Made by a program: the position numbers and the translations under genes
In this document: positions 1-6,857 of the stretch, in pieces
Position numbering within the stretch: position 1 is the stretch's first letter
Layout of the letters: each line of letters begins with the position of its first letter
Notes under the pieces: generated by a model
Seen by the model: the letters and a program-made list of their open reading frames with translations, nothing else
What the model was told of the DNA's origin: nothing
Database searches by the model: none
Assembly (NCBI GenBank): GCA_946480345.1
Contig: CAMLJR010000022.1
Location: forward strand, 1 to 26,932
Length of the DNA: 26,932 nucleotides
DNA from: an uncultured Spongiibacteraceae bacterium
GTDB lineage: Bacteria; Pseudomonadota; Gammaproteobacteria; Pseudomonadales; CAMLJR01
Direction of reading: 5' to 3'

Positions 1-1
1 T

Positions 2-358
2 GATGATCGCGTCACGCCGATTGGACGATTTATTCGTCGCACGAGTATCGATGAATTGCCGCAATTGTTTAATGTTTTGATGGGCACAATGTCGTTGGTT
101 GGTCCGCGCCCTCATGCGTTGGCGCACAATGGTTTTTATTCGCAATATATTTGCTCGTACATGATGCGCCATCGCATTAAACCGGGCATTACCGGTCTTG
201 CGCAGGTCCATGGTTTACGCGGCGAAACCGAGACGCTGGATAAGATGTTGCATCGGGTTGAATATGACATCGATTACATCAATCGCTGGTCGATTTGGCT
301 CGATATGATCATTCTGATTAAAACGCCGTTTTCATTGTTTTCGCGCAATGCCTATTAA
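2..358 (+). CDS. Undecaprenyl-phosphate sugar phosphotransferase, C-terminal part (GumD/WcaJ-like)
   Basis: This is the 3' end of a gene that begins left of the window; about 118 codons are visible. It encodes the catalytic end of a bacterial sugar transferase, which moves a hexose-1-phosphate (glucose in GumD and WcaJ) from a nucleotide sugar onto undecaprenyl phosphate at the inner membrane, the first step of repeat-unit assembly. Visible family motifs are TPIGRFIRRTSIDELPQL, the MSLVGPRPH block, and KPGITGLAQV followed by GLRGETETLDKM. The terminal YDIDYINRWSIWLD and the final NAY are typical of GumD/WcaJ proteins. The reading frame is open from base 2, so the GTG and TTG codons inside it are not real starts. 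It heads the visible part of the EPS operon. Family assignment is firm. The sugar is inferred as glucose from GumD/WcaJ resemblance; galactose or another hexose is possible. The last codons are duplicated just downstream. Confidence 0.93.
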   Translation, partial: DDRVTPIGRFIRRTSIDELPQLFNVLMGTMSLVGPRPHALAHNGFYSQYICSYMMRHRIKPGITGLAQVHGLRGETETLDKMLHRVEYDIDYINRWSIWLDMIILIKTPFSLFSRNAY

Positions 359-380
359 GTTTTCACGCAACGCTTATTAA
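337..380 (+). repeat. 22-bp imperfect tandem repeat of the sugar-transferase gene terminus
   Basis: Copy one (337-358) holds the last codons and stop of the sugar transferase. Copy two (359-380) follows directly and differs at three of 22 positions, all transitions. Read in the frame set by copy one, both copies encode Phe-Ser-Arg-Asn-Ala-Tyr-stop, and all three differences are synonymous third-position changes. Copy two lies after the real stop and out of frame with it, so it is not translated as part of the gene. It looks like the leftover tip of a diverged allele. Confidence 0.85.
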
Positions 381-408
381 ATTTTGCAGCAGCCAAAGTT
401 AAGTAAAT

Positions 409-441
409 GAAAGAGTCGTCGAGCGCGGCGACGACTCTTTC
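409..441 (+). repeat. Strong 13-bp stem-loop between sugar transferase and flippase genes
   Basis: Bases 409-421 and 429-441 are perfect reverse complements (GAAAGAGTCGTCG and CGACGACTCTTTC) around a 7-base loop. No T-run follows, so it is not a classical intrinsic terminator, although the 3' arm ends in CTCTTT. It lies in the 121-base gap before the flippase start at 480. It may protect the upstream mRNA end, lower downstream expression, or act as a weak terminator. Confidence 0.75.
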
Positions 442-443
442 CG

Positions 444-461
444 ATTGGCGCCATTGGCGCC
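444..461 (+). repeat. Two tandem copies of ATTGGCGCC
   Basis: The 9-base unit ATTGGCGCC occurs twice in direct succession (444-452 and 453-461). Each copy contains the palindrome GGCGCC, so the pair can also fold on itself. It sits between the 13-bp hairpin and the ribosome binding region of the flippase gene, and no protein is known to bind it. Confidence 0.6.
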
Positions 462-479
462 ATTTTATTTGGGGTAAAT

Positions 480-1898
480 ATGAAGTTGCTGGAAGGTGTC
501 GCATGGTCTGCTATCCGAGGTTGGGGCAGCCGCGTGATCAACTTGGCGGTGTTTTTTGTTTCCGTTCGCTATCTCACGCCTGCGGAAATCGGCATTTTCA
601 GTTTGGTTGCCGCATATCTGATGGTGTTTCAAGTGCTGGGCGAGGGCGGTCTCGCTGATTTTATTGTGCAGCGTAACGACGATAATCATCGTCAGGACTC
701 CGCGATTTTCTACGCGCAAATTGCCACCAGCTTGACCATCGGTTTCGCATTAGCCGGTCTCTCGCCGTGGGTCGCGCCGCTGTTGATTGAACACGCGGAT
801 GCGGTGCTGATTTTTGCAATTACCGCAGTCACGATCCCAATGGCGGCTGCGGTGCGTGTACCGGAAGCGTTGTTGCGAAAACAGCTTCGGTTCAAAGCAT
901 TGGCGATGCGCGGGCTGATAGCCACCACGCTCGCCGGTATTGTCGGCGTGACGCTTGCGATGCGCGGTTATGGTGTTTGGGCGTTGATCGTAAAAACGCT
1001 GGTCGAAGTAGGCGTCGATGGCATTGCGGTATACACCGCTTCGCGCTGGCGGCCCGCGCTTATAAAGCGTGCAGATGGCGTGTTATTGCGCGGCCCTTAC
1101 TCATACGGAAAACATTTACTCGGTGCGCGTCTGACCGAAGCGTTCTATCAGAGAATCGACACTTTTCTTATCGGGCACTTTATCGGGGCCTCTGCATTAG
1201 GTTTCTATTCGGTTGGCCAAAAAATTTACCAAGCACTGCTGGAGCTGCTTTCAAAAGTATTTTCGAACGTCGCGGTGCCGTATATGGCCAAGGAAAAGAC
1301 CAATCCAGCGGCGTTGCGGAAAGTGTATTTCAACTTTCTCAACCTCGTGTCGATGGTCGCCTTCCCAATTTTTACTTACATCTTCATGTTCGCCCGCGAA
1401 CTGATACTGCTGATGTTTGGCGCCGAGTGGGCGCAAACCGCATGGATACTACAGGCGCTTTGTGTGCTTGGCGCGATCAACTGCGTGATGTTTTTCAACG
1501 GCCCCGTGCTGGTTGCCGTGGGCGATTCGAAGGCTTATTTCGCGCTGAATATTCAGCGCACGATTATTCTGACTGCGCTGTGTTTAATCGGTCTGAATTT
1601 CGAACTGCCCGGTGTCGTTGCCGCAATGGTGGCGAGCGGCATCGTGATCGCCCCATTGGCGCACCTTGCATTGAAACCGTGGATGGAAGTGAGTGCGATC
1701 GACGTTCTGCGCGAGCTTGCAAAAGGCACATTGGTTGCGCTTGTTCTCGGCGCAGCTGTTGCATTGTTGAAAATCGGACTCGGCAATTTTGAGTTGCCGA
1801 TCAGGCTGCTGGTCAGTGGAGCAGTCTTTTTCTCGCTGCTTGCGACGATTTATTTTCTGCTGCACAAAAACCGAACCAGCGTCGCGGTTTCGGGTTAA
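480..1898 (+). CDS. Wzx-type lipid-linked oligosaccharide flippase (GumJ-like)
   Basis: This 472-residue polytopic membrane protein of the MATE-like Wzx/PST family is predicted to flip the undecaprenyl-diphosphate-linked repeat unit from the cytoplasmic to the periplasmic face of the inner membrane. The N-terminus (GVAWSAIRGWGSRVINLAVF, then VRYLTPAEIGIFSLVAAYL) is the usual start of these flippases. A long series of hydrophobic segments runs to the C-terminus, with the family-typical LLGARLTEAFYQRIDTFLIG near residue 220. Length is normal for the family. The ATG at 480 follows a GGGG element five bases upstream. It lies downstream of the initiating transferase and upstream of the glycosyltransferases, probably in one transcription unit, although a strong hairpin lies in between. 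In xanthan clusters GumJ fills this role. Substrate specificity cannot be read from the sequence. Confidence 0.88.
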   Translation: MKLLEGVAWSAIRGWGSRVINLAVFFVSVRYLTPAEIGIFSLVAAYLMVFQVLGEGGLADFIVQRNDDNHRQDSAIFYAQIATSLTIGFALAGLSPWVAPLLIEHADAVLIFAITAVTIPMAAAVRVPEALLRKQLRFKALAMRGLIATTLAGIVGVTLAMRGYGVWALIVKTLVEVGVDGIAVYTASRWRPALIKRADGVLLRGPYSYGKHLLGARLTEAFYQRIDTFLIGHFIGASALGFYSVGQKIYQALLELLSKVFSNVAVPYMAKEKTNPAALRKVYFNFLNLVSMVAFPIFTYIFMFARELILLMFGAEWAQTAWILQALCVLGAINCVMFFNGPVLVAVGDSKAYFALNIQRTIILTALCLIGLNFELPGVVAAMVASGIVIAPLAHLALKPWMEVSAIDVLRELAKGTLVALVLGAAVALLKIGLGNFELPIRLLVSGAVFFSLLATIYFLLHKNRTSVAVSG

Positions 1899-1930
1899 GT
1901 GTCTGCATTTGAATTACGGACGACCAACCA

Positions 1931-2725
1931 ATGACGGAAACTAAAGTTTGGGTGATAAGCCTCGCCGATGCCGAACAGAGACGGACTCAATTCTCGCAGG
2001 CAGCCCGCGATGCCGCACTTGATTGGAGTTTCTTCGACGCGCATACCCGCTTGGGCGGCGATCTTAACTATCGAGCGGACGACAGCATTCTTCATCACGG
2101 TAGAACGTTGCGCGCGGGGGAGCTTGGTGCGTATTCAAGCCACTACGCTCTCTGGACGTGGTTGTTGCAATCCGATTACGAACAAATAGTAGTACTTGAA
2201 GATGATGTGCAGCTGGATTGGGATTATCTGCATTTCCTCGCGAATCATGATTTTTCCGCGATGGGTATTCCCTATCTACGCATGTACACAAAAATTCCCG
2301 CGCGTTGGCGTTACGCCAAATCTCCGTTTTTGGATCGGTACCATCATTTAATTCGTTTTACGAGTTATGCGTTGGGTACCCAGGGGTATTTACTGACGAA
2401 GGACGGCGCACGGGCTTTTGTGGAATTCGGTCGCACTATTCGTTATCCGGTCGATGCATTCATGGATCGTTACTGGGAGCACGGTGTCGACAATCTCGGC
2501 ATTTATCCGTTTCCGATTCACGAGCGCAGCATTCCGTCGATGATCGGCGAGCAACGCTTTGTTAGCGAACCGCTTTCGATGCGCCAGCGCAATCAATTCA
2601 AAGCGAACCGGCTGTTGGATAAGTTGCGCATGTGGACCGCCTATTTCAAACCGGAAACCAAAAGCATGCGCACGCGCAGAAATATCGAGCCGATCCGATT
2701 TAGCGCAGAAGCAACAACCAAATAG
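1931..2725 (+). CDS. Glycosyltransferase family 25 protein
   Basis: A 264-residue cytoplasmic glycosyltransferase of family GT25 (LOS/LPS biosynthesis type, Pfam Glyco_transf_25). It would transfer a sugar from a nucleotide sugar to the lipid-linked repeat unit. Supporting features in order are the N-terminal VWVISLADAEQRR, where family members carry a similar I.L.....R start; GELGAYSSHYALW near residue 62; VVLEDDVQLD near residue 89, the acidic metal or nucleotide-sugar site; and GTQGYLLTKDGARAF with VDAFMDRYWEHG in the C-terminal half. Length is normal. The ATG at 1931 has only a weak purine element upstream (ACGGA at 1917-1921). GT25 enzymes are best known from lipooligosaccharide synthesis, but here the gene sits inside an EPS operon, so it probably adds a side-chain or terminal residue. 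Donor and linkage are unknown. Confidence 0.88.
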   Translation: MTETKVWVISLADAEQRRTQFSQAARDAALDWSFFDAHTRLGGDLNYRADDSILHHGRTLRAGELGAYSSHYALWTWLLQSDYEQIVVLEDDVQLDWDYLHFLANHDFSAMGIPYLRMYTKIPARWRYAKSPFLDRYHHLIRFTSYALGTQGYLLTKDGARAFVEFGRTIRYPVDAFMDRYWEHGVDNLGIYPFPIHERSIPSMIGEQRFVSEPLSMRQRNQFKANRLLDKLRMWTAYFKPETKSMRTRRNIEPIRFSAEATTK

Positions 2726-2745
2726 TTTTTACGACGACCCAGTCA

Positions 2746-3852
2746 ATGAAAATATTATTTTTAAGCCATACCTATTGGGACAGCCTTTATCGAGTGGGCA
2801 GCCATCATTTGGCGAACAGTTTGGCGCTAGCGGGCCACCAGATTCTGTACGTGTCGACATCCGTGAGTCCGGTGCACTATTTAAAGTACGGGGCCGTGAA
2901 GGAGCGCATGCAGCGAGCGGGAAAGTTGCAGCAGGTTAACGAAAATCTGCATACCTATGTTCCTCGCACATTAATTCCCTGCGGCTTGCTGGTTCGCGAT
3001 GGTTTTGACTGGGCTTTTCCACGCGCCGATGAAATTCAACGTCTTTGCGCAAAGCTTAAAATTGATGAGTTCGATCTGGTGCTCGTCGACGATCCCAAAT
3101 TGATGGGCCTGCTGCGTCATGTGCGCTACAGGAAACTGATTTATCGCCCCACCGATATCTACAGCCAGATGGGTTTAAAAAATTGGCGCCTTCTCGAATC
3201 GAATCTGGTTCGACAATGCGACGCGCTGGTGGCGACGTCCGGCCCGGTGATGAAATTTCTCAACGAAACATTCGCCAACACCAAGCCTGGCCTGGTGCTG
3301 GTGAATGGCGTCGATTACGAGTTGTTCGCTAAGCCGCAGCCGCAGCCGCCGGAATATCGGAACAATGGACGAAAGCGATGCGTGTATGTCGGAGCGCTCG
3401 ATTTTCGGTTTGATTTCGATGCGGTGTTTAATCTGGCGAAGGCTCGCGCGGAAGCTGATTTTTATATCATCGGCCTCGGCGAAGTATCCCAGCTCGCGCA
3501 ATTCGAGCAGCTCCAAAATGTGTTCGTTCTCGGATCGAGGCCTTACACCGAAGTGCCTGCGTATTTGCAGCATGCTGATTTAGGGCTGCTGCCGTTGCGG
3601 CCGATTAAAGCCAATATGGGGCGCAGCCCGATGAAGATGTATGAATATTTAGCGTCGGGAATTCCGGTAATGGCGCTATGTACCGATGAAATCAAACGGC
3701 GTAATACTCCCCGCGTGTTTTGTTACGAAAATACGACGGATATGTTGTCGACGTTCGATGCCGCGCTGCGCGAGCCAAAGCAAAGCTATTTCGAAGCCGA
3801 GCTCGCGTGGTCGACGATTTCTCAGAATATGCTGAAGTTCGTTTCTGAATAG
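2746..3852 (+). CDS. Glycosyltransferase, GumK-like (GT-B fold)
   Basis: A 368-residue GT-B glycosyltransferase. The N-terminal half starts MKILFLSHTYWD and continues VGSHHLANSLALAG, an acceptor-domain pattern shared with GumK, the xanthan beta-1,2-glucuronosyltransferase (GT70). YRPTD at residues 133-137 appears to align with the segment around the catalytic Asp157 of GumK, which would make Asp137 the base; this alignment is from memory. The C-terminal domain begins near residue 213 with CVYVGALDFRFDFDAVF, then FYIIGLGEV, and SPMKMYEYLASGIPVMA, the nucleotide-sugar binding region common to GT4 and GT70 enzymes. The gene follows the GT25 gene after 20 bases and lacks a strong ribosome binding site. 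If it is GumK-like it would add glucuronic acid to a mannose side chain. A plain GT4 enzyme with another donor is the main alternative. Confidence 0.75.
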   Translation: MKILFLSHTYWDSLYRVGSHHLANSLALAGHQILYVSTSVSPVHYLKYGAVKERMQRAGKLQQVNENLHTYVPRTLIPCGLLVRDGFDWAFPRADEIQRLCAKLKIDEFDLVLVDDPKLMGLLRHVRYRKLIYRPTDIYSQMGLKNWRLLESNLVRQCDALVATSGPVMKFLNETFANTKPGLVLVNGVDYELFAKPQPQPPEYRNNGRKRCVYVGALDFRFDFDAVFNLAKARAEADFYIIGLGEVSQLAQFEQLQNVFVLGSRPYTEVPAYLQHADLGLLPLRPIKANMGRSPMKMYEYLASGIPVMALCTDEIKRRNTPRVFCYENTTDMLSTFDAALREPKQSYFEAELAWSTISQNMLKFVSE

Positions 3853-3885
3853 CCGTTGTGATCAATAAACTCTGAGGGATGGGCA

Positions 3886-4995
3886 ATGTCTGGTGCACCC
3901 AGCTCGATGCAATCGACCGGCAGAATTGATTTTCTGGACGGGTTGCGGGGGCTCGCAATTCTCATGGTAATAGGGCTGCATTATTTTGCGCACATCGACC
4001 ATGTGCCGCGTTCAGAGTTTTATCGTTATCAATCACCGTTGCAGTTCGGCTATTTCGGCGTTGAATTATTTTTTATCATTTCCGGCTATGTAATTTTCAT
4101 GACGCTCGATAAAACGCCGAATTTTTTGCGGTTTATGGCTCAGCGTTGGATACGATTATTCCCGGCGATGCTGGTGGCGACGTTGTTCATATGGACAATT
4201 TCACATTATTTGCCGTACCGGCCGGGCGGCGTTCCGCGCCTTATTGACTTGCTGCCGGGGCTGACATTGTTGGGTGCCAGTTTTATTTCCGGCGTAACGG
4301 GCATTGCAACCGATGGCTTGGAGCGCGGCTTCTGGTCGTTATATGTTGAGTTTCGTTTCTACGCGATGTTCGGGTTTTTGTTTTTCGTGTTGGGGCGCGT
4401 CCGATCGTTTTTCGCGTTGACGGCACTGTCTGCCTTGTTGCTGGCCGCTATTAAATTGAGCATTTTCCTCGATGCCGACACCGCCGCCAAAATTGGAAGC
4501 CTGTGCGGAAAAATGCTGATCGGCACGTATCTGCCATGGTTTTTGTTCGGCATGTACATCTATTTATACCGCTTTACGAAGCATCGGTGGTTGCCGCCTT
4601 TACTGGTATTGAACGCAATAGCGTATAACACGGAAAGTGTCGGCACCGTGGCAATGACGGTCGCGTTACCCGCGTTGGTGTTCCTGCTGTTTACCGTCGA
4701 GCGAGTCCAAGCGATTTTTCGCACTCGATTGTTAATGTTTTTTGGTGCGGTCAGTTATCCGCTTTACTTGATCAACGATTCAATTGGCCGAGGCATGATT
4801 CGCGGTGCGTATGAGATGACGGATGGCCGTGTTCCGTTCGAATTACTGTCGTTCGCGACGCTGGCAATTATTTTGATTCCGGCATGGCTGCTCGCAAAAT
4901 ATATCGAACCGCCAATGCAGCGCTGGCTGAAGCGGTGGTTGCTCGGCAAAGGGCGCCCGCGCGTATCGCCACCGATTACCATTAAGGAGGCATGA
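3886..4995 (+). CDS. Membrane-bound acyltransferase, OafA/YrhL (acyltransferase 3) family
   Basis: A 369-residue polytopic inner-membrane O-acyltransferase of the acyltransferase-3 family, expected to put acetyl or similar groups on sugars of the repeat unit. It shows the hallmark start IDFLDGLRGLAILMVIGLHYF (residues 14-34) with the conserved Arg and the catalytic-type His in the first membrane helix. FGYFGVELFFIISGYVIF near residue 56 and RWIRLFPAMLVATLF near residue 87 follow. Several more hydrophobic helices run to about residue 345, and the C-terminus is basic. The ATG at 3886 has GAGGG upstream; an in-frame ATG at 3907 is a less likely start. It is the only acyltransferase visible in the cluster, matching GumF/GumG in xanthan loci. 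Which sugar or acyl donor is used is unknown. Confidence 0.9.
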   Translation: MSGAPSSMQSTGRIDFLDGLRGLAILMVIGLHYFAHIDHVPRSEFYRYQSPLQFGYFGVELFFIISGYVIFMTLDKTPNFLRFMAQRWIRLFPAMLVATLFIWTISHYLPYRPGGVPRLIDLLPGLTLLGASFISGVTGIATDGLERGFWSLYVEFRFYAMFGFLFFVLGRVRSFFALTALSALLLAAIKLSIFLDADTAAKIGSLCGKMLIGTYLPWFLFGMYIYLYRFTKHRWLPPLLVLNAIAYNTESVGTVAMTVALPALVFLLFTVERVQAIFRTRLLMFFGAVSYPLYLINDSIGRGMIRGAYEMTDGRVPFELLSFATLAIILIPAWLLAKYIEPPMQRWLKRWLLGKGRPRVSPPITIKEA

Positions 4996-4997
4996 CC

Positions 4998-6857
4998 ATG
5001 CGCATTGTCCACGTGGTCAGGCAATACCATCCATCGTATGGTGGCCTGGAAGACTTTGTGCGTAACTTGGTTTCGGTACAACAGGGGGACGGACACGCGG
5101 TATCGGTAGTGACGCTCAATACCAATTTTCAGAACGATCAAGTATTGCATGCACACGAAGTCATCGATGATGTGCCGGTGTATCGTGTCTCCCACATCGG
5201 CTCGAAGCGTTATCCGATAGCGCCGTCGGTACGACATTATGTGACCAAGGCCGATATCGTCCATGTGCATGCAGTGGATTTTTTTATCGATTATCTGTCG
5301 CTGTTAAAGCGTTTTGGCATGTTCAAAGGAAAGTTGATCCTGTCGACACACGGCGGAATTTTCCATACGCAATCTTTTTATCGATTGAAGCAATTGTTTT
5401 TCCGAAGCGTAACGCCATTTTCACTCTCGCAGACCGATGCGGTAGCGGCGAGCTCGTACTCCGACAGAGATTTGTTCGCGCCAATCGCGCGAAATCTTGA
5501 AGTCGTCGAAAACGGAGTACGTTTTCGGAAATTCGGCGATGCTGAAATTGACGCCGCGGCCAATGGGTTTTTATACGTCGGTCGTTTCTCGGAAAATAAA
5601 AATCTGGTAAACCTCGTGCGTTGGTTCGCGGCTGCGGCCGCTAGCGATGATTCATTGCATTTGTTTATTGCCGGGCGCACCGATGGCGGAAACTATGACG
5701 ATGTCGTTGCAGAAATAAAACGTTTGCACGCCGAGTCATTTATCACGGTAATTTCGAATCCGACCGATGCGGAAATACAGGCACTTATCGGCCGTAGTCG
5801 ATTTGCTCTCAGCGCTTCGACTTACGAGGGGTTCGGTATAGCGGTGGTTGAGCTGATGTCGTATGGCTTGGTGCCAATTCTCAGTGCAATTCCGTCGTTC
5901 CGGCTTTTTGTAAACGAAGCGGGTATCGGCGAGCTGTTCGAGCTGAACGAGTCGGCGTTTTGTACCGCAATCGAATCCGCAATGAGGGGCTATAAGGCGA
6001 CTGACAAGCTGGTGGCGCAGCAGTTTGCGCAACGTTATTCCTGGAGTGCCGTCGCGCAAAAATTCGACGAAATATACCGGCGCGAAACGAAAGTCATATC
6101 GCGCGAGGCATTGGTGCAGGCGATCGATCGTGCGCGCATCATCAACACCTCCGAAGAGCGCAATCGTTTCGTATCCGAAGTGTTGACCGATGCCGGTGAG
6201 CGGCGAGTCGTGATCGATTTTCTCAATCAACATGCCGGTAATTTGTTGGTCCGGGACAAGGCCTTCCGCCAGAATTTTCTCGCTAGCGATTTAATCCTGC
6301 GCGATGGCGCGGGTATGCGCATAGCCCTGAAATTATTCGGACGCGACGAAGGCCTCAACATGAATGGCACCGATCTGATTCCGATACTCGTCCGTGAGTT
6401 TTCGCGAATGCATCCGGATGCACCGATATTCTTCTTTGGAACCGAAAATCCCTGGCTGGAAAGTGGGGCGCGTGCTTTGTCCAGAGGGCATTTAGGCGAT
6501 GTGGTTCTTCGCGATGGTTTCGCGCCTGTATCTCAATATGCCGACGCGCTAGCGCCGTATAAACAACACGCGAAATTGATTGTGCTCGCGATGGGTATGC
6601 CGAAGCAGGAGCAAGTCGCCTCGACGCTGCGCGACACTGATACAGGGCCGGCTTTAATTGTCTGCGGCGGTGCGATACTCGACTTCGCAGCGGATCGATT
6701 TCCGCGAGCACCGATGTGGATGCGCAGCAATGGCTTGGAGTGGTTGTTTCGTCTTGTGAATGAGCCGCGCCGTTTATTTCGTCGCTACGTTATCGGCATT
6801 CCGGTGTTTCTCGCGCATGTGGTGTGGAGCAGGGCCACGACAGGATCGAAGCAATGA
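4998..6857 (+). CDS. Bifunctional glycosyltransferase: GT4 domain fused to WecG/TagA/CpsF (GT26) domain
   Basis: One 619-residue protein joins two cytoplasmic glycosyltransferases. Residues 1 to about 360 are GT4: RQYHPSYGGLEDFVRNL at the start, FLYVGRFSENKNLVNLV near 190, and the E-x7-E block YEGFGIAVVEL. Residues about 400 to 612 are WecG/TagA/CpsF: ILRDGAGMRIALKLFGRDEG, NMNGTDLIP, AMGMPKQEQ from residue 531, CGGAILDFAADRFPRAP and GLEWLFRLVNEPRRLFRRY. A charged linker of about 40 residues separates them. The start at 4998 is preferred because AAGGAGG (4984-4990) is seven bases away; an in-frame ATG at 4992 is too close to it. The upstream gene stops at 4995. In xanthan synthesis GumM (GT26) and GumH (GT4) catalyse consecutive steps, so this may be a natural fusion of those steps, in reversed order. 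Donors are inferred only. Confidence 0.9.
   Translation: MRIVHVVRQYHPSYGGLEDFVRNLVSVQQGDGHAVSVVTLNTNFQNDQVLHAHEVIDDVPVYRVSHIGSKRYPIAPSVRHYVTKADIVHVHAVDFFIDYLSLLKRFGMFKGKLILSTHGGIFHTQSFYRLKQLFFRSVTPFSLSQTDAVAASSYSDRDLFAPIARNLEVVENGVRFRKFGDAEIDAAANGFLYVGRFSENKNLVNLVRWFAAAAASDDSLHLFIAGRTDGGNYDDVVAEIKRLHAESFITVISNPTDAEIQALIGRSRFALSASTYEGFGIAVVELMSYGLVPILSAIPSFRLFVNEAGIGELFELNESAFCTAIESAMRGYKATDKLVAQQFAQRYSWSAVAQKFDEIYRRETKVISREALVQAIDRARIINTSEERNRFVSEVLTDAGERRVVIDFLNQHAGNLLVRDKAFRQNFLASDLILRDGAGMRIALKLFGRDEGLNMNGTDLIPILVREFSRMHPDAPIFFFGTENPWLESGARALSRGHLGDVVLRDGFAPVSQYADALAPYKQHAKLIVLAMGMPKQEQVASTLRDTDTGPALIVCGGAILDFAADRFPRAPMWMRSNGLEWLFRLVNEPRRLFRRYVIGIPVFLAHVVWSRATTGSKQ

Noticed and set aside
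977..1792. Open frame of 271 codons overlapping the flippase gene on the same strand
   Set aside because: It is a +2 shadow of the flippase, rich in Arg and Cys and without hydrophobic or domain structure.
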